This document shows, piece after piece, positions 6,700 to 9,263 of a DNA stretch of 9,263 nucleotides; within the stretch, counting starts at the first letter, position 1, and each line of letters starts with the position of its first letter. Made by a program: the position numbers and the translations under genes. Under the pieces are notes generated by a model, which ran no database searches, was not told the DNA's origin, and saw only the letters and a program-made list of their open reading frames with translations. Location: positions 1 through 9,263 of the forward strand of contig DGZR01000031.1 in the NCBI GenBank assembly GCA_002397155.1. Direction: 5' to 3'. The stretch comes from Firmicutes bacterium UBA4975. Its GTDB lineage: Bacteria; Bacillota; Proteinivoracia; UBA4975.

Positions 6700-6860
6700 G
6701 ACAAACATTTTTTTGCCTGACTCTAGCCCAATCACTTGACCTTTGTCGATTACAAACAAGACCCCAATTTTTCAAGCAAACGAAACAGCGCAAGTTTTGG
6801 CCGGTATTCTACGTTTTTCCTTGGTTCAGCTATCTACCCTGGCGTAAATATTTTTTTTTA
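6674..6860. other. Intergenic region between the DUF3139-like gene and the pyr promoter
   Basis: I see no gene here. The stretch is AT-rich compared with the pyr genes and holds repeat copy A and two Spo0A-box-like sites in its left third. I found no clear intrinsic terminator for the DUF3139-like gene: the runs at 6720-6710 and 6860-6850 read as A, not T, on its strand, apart from the weak AAGGG/CCCTT hairpin inside repeat A. Some readthrough from that gene into the pyr leader is therefore possible. Confidence 0.5.
6697..6750. promoter_or_regulatory. Pair of facing Spo0A-box-like sites upstream of the pyr promoter
   Basis: The minus strand at 6705-6697 reads TTTGTCGAA, a perfect 9 of 9 match to the Spo0A box. 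The plus strand at 6742-6750 reads TTTGTCGAT, 8 of 9. The perfect site lies about 60 to 67 bases upstream of the predicted pyr start. Spo0A boxes are short, so chance matches happen, and the distance is not the classical one for direct activation. Confidence 0.35.
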
Positions 6861-7199
6861 TCATGGCTCATTTTCGCCATGCTTTAAGTTTTCTTTGTCC
6901 ACACTCCCCGAAACCCCCGCGGACTTAATCTCCCCGTCCTTAATGGTGTAGAAGTAACTGGCTTGGGGCTCGTCGACATATTGCACCCGGATGGCCCATT
7001 CATCGTATGACAGGATGACGCTCAGATAGGAATGACCTACTTCAACGGCGAGAATCTCTTCCCGATCGTACCCCCGATCTTCAAGGTAGCTCCACATGAG
7101 TTCTTCGACCCTTTTGGTCCTGGCTGAAGAAACTAGAAACCCCGCTGCTATAGCAATGGCTAGCAAGCCCACAACGAGGAAAAACCAAAGTTTTTTCAT
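6861..7199 (-). CDS. Small membrane-anchored DUF3139-like protein
   Basis: This is a 112-residue protein of unknown function. MKKLWFFLVVGLLAIAIAAG (1-20) and the next residues form a single N-terminal membrane helix or uncleaved signal anchor. After it comes a soluble domain, presumably outside the cell, with YLEDRGYDREEILAVEVGHS (39-58 region), WAIRVQYVDEPQASYFYTIKDGEIK and an acidic tail. The pattern of a short linker, a Lxx(R/K)GY..EI..VEV segment and a V.(Y/F).DEP..(Y/F)(Y/F)Y..KDG strand fits DUF3139 proteins of Firmicutes; I recognise this by eye only. The start at 7199 is preferred because AAGGGAGGG lies 4 bases upstream and a membrane segment follows at once. A longer frame from 7403 would encode an arginine-rich stretch through repeats. 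It is divergent from the sigma factor gene, which hints at, but does not prove, a shared role. Confidence 0.72.
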   Translation of the reverse strand: MKKLWFFLVVGLLAIAIAAGFLVSSARTKRVEELMWSYLEDRGYDREEILAVEVGHSYLSVILSYDEWAIRVQYVDEPQASYFYTIKDGEIKSAGVSGSVDKENLKHGENEP

Positions 7200-7206
7200 T
7201 GCACCC

Positions 7207-7245
7207 TCCCTTCCTCCCCAAGGGGGAGGTCCCTTCCTCCCCAAG
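7207..7245 (-). repeat. Tandem 16-bp repeat with complementary spacer in the DUF3139-like leader
   Basis: TCCCTTCCTCCCCAAG occurs twice on the plus strand, at 7207-7222 and 7230-7245, with a period of 23. On the transcribed minus strand each copy supplies GGGGAGG (7242-7236 and 7219-7213), and CCTCCCC (7229-7223) lies between them. The middle segment can pair with either copy but not with both, giving two alternative 7-bp hairpins. The second copy lies directly beside the gene's ribosome binding site. Confidence 0.65.
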
Positions 7246-7272
7246 AGGGACGTACCCTTCTGCCGCAAATTC
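7246..7272 (+). repeat. 27-bp direct repeat, copy B
   Basis: This copy is identical to 6673-6699 and in the same orientation, 573 bases away. It lies in the untranslated leader of the DUF3139-like gene, directly next to the 16-bp tandem repeats. Beyond the 27 bases the copies differ, although CAAA follows a few bases later in both. Confidence 0.85.
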
Positions 7273-7364
7273 ACCAAAAGCCGGGTTTCAAGATACCCAG
7301 TAACCCTAACCCTGCCTTGGCAAGTTTCTGCTTTAAAAAACTTTCTTAGGAAAAGACCCGGAAT

Positions 7365-7380
7365 TAACATTATAATGTTA
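7365..7380. promoter_or_regulatory. Perfect 16-bp palindrome (candidate operator)
   Basis: TAACATTATAATGTTA reads the same on both strands and lies between the divergent DUF3139-like and sigma factor genes. It contains TATAAT on each strand. It overlaps the -10 of the predicted minus-strand promoter and could be bound by a dimeric repressor. Part of its AT-rich symmetry could also be chance or a bidirectional -10 region. Confidence 0.4.
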
Positions 7381-7403
7381 TTGGATCTGGCCCGACCGGT
7401 CAA
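7375..7403 (-). promoter_or_regulatory. Candidate promoter for the DUF3139-like gene
   Basis: On the minus strand, TTGACC (7403-7398) and TAACAT (7380-7375) are 17 bases apart. The -35 matches 5 of 6 consensus positions and the -10 matches 4 of 6. A start near 7368 would give a leader of about 170 nt holding repeat B and the tandem 16-bp repeats. An alternative -10 is the TATAAT inside the palindrome, but its spacing to TTGACC is 23, too long. Confidence 0.45.
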
Positions 7404-7472
7404 CCTGTATTAATTTATAAAAAACTCGTTGCGGCGTCCATCTATCCGGCCAGTTCAATCGTATTACTAACG

Positions 7473-7480
7473 AAGGGAGG
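7473..7480 (+). promoter_or_regulatory. Strong ribosome binding site of the sigma factor gene
   Basis: AAGGGAGG lies 7 bases before the ATG at 7488, which fixes the start. I could not find a convincing promoter between here and 7381. Neither a consensus sigma-A pair nor an AAC/CGT-type ECF pair with 16 to 17 bp spacing is evident. Confidence 0.8.
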
Positions 7481-7487
7481 CAAGCGA

Positions 7488-7988
7488 ATGTCGGAATCGT
7501 TGTTGCGTACGAGCAACGATATTTCAGAAATCTATCGCAGACACGCCAAAATGGTCTACCGTGTATGTTTCACCTACCTGAAAAACCCAGCTGACACCGA
7601 CGACGCGGCTTCGGAAACCTTCACAAAGCTGATAAGGTCAGGTCGACAATTTGAAAGCGAAGAACACGAAAAGGCGTGGCTCATAAGGACAGCGACCAAT
7701 GTCTGCAAGGACATCCTCAAGCACTGGTGGCGCAAGAACGCAAGTCTTGAAGACTACTGCGATAAGCTCTCGACAGATGATTCGATAGAAGTAGACCCAG
7801 TGATGGAAACAATCTGCCGCTTGCCTGATAAGTATAAGACGGTGATTTATCTTTTCTATTTTGAAGGCTACTCTTGTCCGGAGATTGCCAAGATGGTCGG
7901 TAAACCACAGCCAACTGTCCGCTACCACCTTCAGGCGGCAAGGAAAATCTTCAAAGAAAGGTTGGGTGATGATTTCGGTGAAGAATAA
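7488..7988 (+). CDS. ECF-type RNA polymerase sigma factor
   Basis: This 166-residue protein is a sigma-70 family factor with only regions 2 and 4, as in extracytoplasmic function sigma factors. Region 2 spans about 14-82 (IYRRHAKMVYRVCFTYLKN, then DDAASETFTKLI, and FESEEHEKAWLIRTATNVCKD). Region 4 spans about 105-158, with the helix-turn-helix YSCPEIAKMVGKPQPTVRYHLQAAR (128-152). It would direct RNA polymerase to a specific set of promoters in response to a signal. Its 3' end overlaps the next gene by 20 bases in another frame, typical of a sigma factor and its cognate anti-sigma factor. The gene is less GC-rich than the pyr genes. The ECF subgroup cannot be assigned by eye. Confidence 0.93.
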   Translation: MSESLLRTSNDISEIYRRHAKMVYRVCFTYLKNPADTDDAASETFTKLIRSGRQFESEEHEKAWLIRTATNVCKDILKHWWRKNASLEDYCDKLSTDDSIEVDPVMETICRLPDKYKTVIYLFYFEGYSCPEIAKMVGKPQPTVRYHLQAARKIFKERLGDDFGEE

Positions 7989-9263
7989 GAACATAGTTGA
8001 TTCCTTCGATAAAATTCGGCCGGGGCAGGCAAGACTGGAACGTATCTTAAGTACCGCCTACAAATGGGCAGATTCCGGTGAGTCTTCCGTAGAAAATGTT
8101 TTAAGAAGGACAATCAAATGGAAACGGCTTGTTCCCCTTACCGCCTGCTTGGTTGGAGCCATTGCCCTGTCAACTTTCGCTCTTTCTATGGTGGCCGAGG
8201 CCAAGGAGTACAAAGAGGCCGTTTCCTTCTTTGGCGTAAACGAGTTGACCACCCACGGGCTGACCCGGGCTGAGATCAAGGAGGTCTACCGCGACATCAC
8301 TACCGGCCGGTTTAGCAGCAATAAAACAGCGGAAATTCTTGATAAGCGGGTCGGCGGTTATGAAATAGCCCAGAACGTGTATTCGAAAAATGACCTGGAA
8401 AACCTATGGAATAGTCTAAAAAACGCTCATTTAGACAGCGCATATAGAATCGCCTACAATGAAGTCCTTGATTCGAACCTAGGGTTTGAGGTTTTACAGA
8501 GTTCTGATCTCAACAGGGTAGACAGCAACGGCCGAGTTATCTGGTCGGCGACTTTTGACAATCTGTACATCGATCGATATGTCGCCCATGGCGAGTACGT
8601 GGCGGTATACGGCTATGAACCGACCTGGTCTTCCGCAACCCCCACAATAGCCCGGGTGGGCCTGGTCAGGGCAGGTGACGGTGCGGTTCTTTGGGACGAC
8701 AAGCTGCCGACAACGTTTAACTGGGTCTATGTAAAGGACGTAGTATTCGATGCCGATGAAATAACCGTTTTTGCGGAAGGTGATTTTAAAACGGCGATTA
8801 TCCTAAAATACGATCAAGCCGGCCTGCGCACAGTCCTGGCCGAGAATATTTTCGGCGGCAATATCCGGCAAGTTGTAAATCTTAGCGACGGATACCTCGC
8901 CCGCCTGGGGACGGTTTCTGGTGAAGAGAGGCTGGTAAAAATCAGCTCCGACGGCACGCTCACCGATGTATTCGCCTACTCAGCTAACGACACAGAGTAC
9001 TTCATCGTGGATATGGCGGATTTCGGCGGGCGGGTCTATTTAAGCACTTACGCCGTGCCGAAATTAAGAGAGGACGAAAGCAGTGCCGGGGGACGGGTTG
9101 AAATCGCGGCCATTCTCAATGAGATCTTTGAAAGTCAGGTTTGGGAGATCCCCACGGAAGAGCTAACAAAAAGAATGCGCGAACATTTTACTGCCGTCCT
9201 GCTTGTTTGCGATACAAACAGCGGCATTCCCCAAGAATTCTATTCCGTCAGCGGCTCCATCGG
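7969..9263 (+). CDS. Putative membrane anti-sigma/sensor protein, 3' end outside the window
   Basis: The frame is open from 7969 to the window end, giving at least 431 residues. The ATG at 7969 has AAAGG (7957-7961) 7 bases upstream and overlaps the sigma gene by 20 bases. The N-terminal 53 residues (IVDSFDKIRPGQARLERIL, 9-27) would be cytoplasmic and could hold the sigma factor. One membrane helix follows (54-76, RLVPLTACLVGAIALSTF.. after the basic KWKR). The rest would lie outside the membrane. It has a helical segment HGLTRAEIKEVYRDITTGRF (96-115), then many strand-like units such as DGAVLWDDK, ITVFAEGDFKTAIILKYD and GYLARLGTVSGEERLVKISSDG, suggesting a beta-propeller-like sensor. No HxxxCxxC zinc anti-sigma motif is present. 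The anti-sigma role is inferred from position and topology; the outer domain is not recognised. Confidence 0.75.
   Translation, partial: MISVKNKNIVDSFDKIRPGQARLERILSTAYKWADSGESSVENVLRRTIKWKRLVPLTACLVGAIALSTFALSMVAEAKEYKEAVSFFGVNELTTHGLTRAEIKEVYRDITTGRFSSNKTAEILDKRVGGYEIAQNVYSKNDLENLWNSLKNAHLDSAYRIAYNEVLDSNLGFEVLQSSDLNRVDSNGRVIWSATFDNLYIDRYVAHGEYVAVYGYEPTWSSATPTIARVGLVRAGDGAVLWDDKLPTTFNWVYVKDVVFDADEITVFAEGDFKTAIILKYDQAGLRTVLAENIFGGNIRQVVNLSDGYLARLGTVSGEERLVKISSDGTLTDVFAYSANDTEYFIVDMADFGGRVYLSTYAVPKLREDESSAGGRVEIAAILNEIFESQVWEIPTEELTKRMREHFTAVLLVCDTNSGIPQEFYSVSGSI

Noticed and set aside
6862..6881. CATGGC/GCCATG hairpin at the stop codon of the DUF3139-like gene as a terminator
   Set aside because: On the gene's own strand it is followed by an A-run, not a T-run. 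In the other direction the following sequence is only moderately T-rich and no gene ends there.
6489..6951. Plus-strand open frames across the pyr leader and promoter (6489-6887, 6736-6951)
   Set aside because: They run antisense through the PyrR attenuators and the end of the DUF3139-like gene, and show no recognisable domain.
7200..7403. Longer N-terminus for the DUF3139-like protein starting at 7403
   Set aside because: The extra 68 residues are read through the 27-bp and 16-bp repeats and the candidate promoter, are rich in Arg/Gly/Lys, and have no good ribosome binding site. The ATG at 7199 has a strong SD and leads directly into a membrane helix.
7400..7440. Autoregulated ECF promoter (AAC ... 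CGT) before the sigma factor gene
   Set aside because: The nearest AAC and CGT elements are about 22 bases apart, too far for the usual 16 to 17, and other combinations are no better.
1..9263. tRNA, rRNA, CRISPR array, insertion sequence or prophage genes
   Set aside because: No tRNA-like fold, regular spacer-repeat array, transposase or integrase motif was seen on either strand.

Overview
The window looks like chromosomal DNA of a spore-forming, Gram-positive anaerobe of the Clostridia, most like the Peptococcaceae (Desulfotomaculum/Pelotomaculum/Moorella-type). The reasons are PyrR-type RNA attenuators, a class 1B dihydroorotate dehydrogenase with its PyrK partner, strong GGAGG ribosome binding sites, Spo0A-box-like sites, and GC-rich core genes. 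The genus is inferred, not proven.

Layout. Positions 6650 down to 1288 (minus strand) hold one transcription unit for de novo UMP synthesis: promoter, two consecutive PyrR attenuators, then pyrB-pyrC-pyrK-pyrD-pyrF-pyrE and an intrinsic terminator. The first five genes overlap by 1 to 4 bases and pyrE follows after 3 bases, so the genes are translationally coupled. The products run from carbamoyl aspartate formation (PyrB) through dihydroorotate (PyrC) and orotate (PyrD with PyrK) to OMP (PyrE) and UMP (PyrF). The carbamoyl phosphate synthetase genes (carA/carB), pyrR and a uracil permease, which sit in the Bacillus pyr operon, are absent here. Downstream on the same strand (1174-56) is a separate GNAT-family acyltransferase-like gene.

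Upstream of the pyr promoter, on the minus strand, is a small membrane-anchored DUF3139-like protein (7199-6861). It is bracketed by two exact copies of a 27-bp direct repeat. Its leader carries two identical SD-like segments around a complementary segment, and a perfect 16-bp palindrome lies at its likely promoter. Divergently, on the plus strand, an ECF-type sigma factor (7488-7988) overlaps a large single-pass membrane protein (from 7969, running off the window). That protein is probably the cognate anti-sigma factor or sensor, although it lacks a zinc anti-sigma motif. This right-hand module is visibly poorer in GC (about 47% in a sampled line, against about 68% in a sampled pyr line), so it may have a different history from the pyr operon.

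The most notable observations are the tandem PyrR attenuators made from a 30-nt duplicated segment, the possible alternative-hairpin translational control in the DUF3139-like leader, and the sigma/membrane-protein pair with an unrecognised extracytoplasmic domain.
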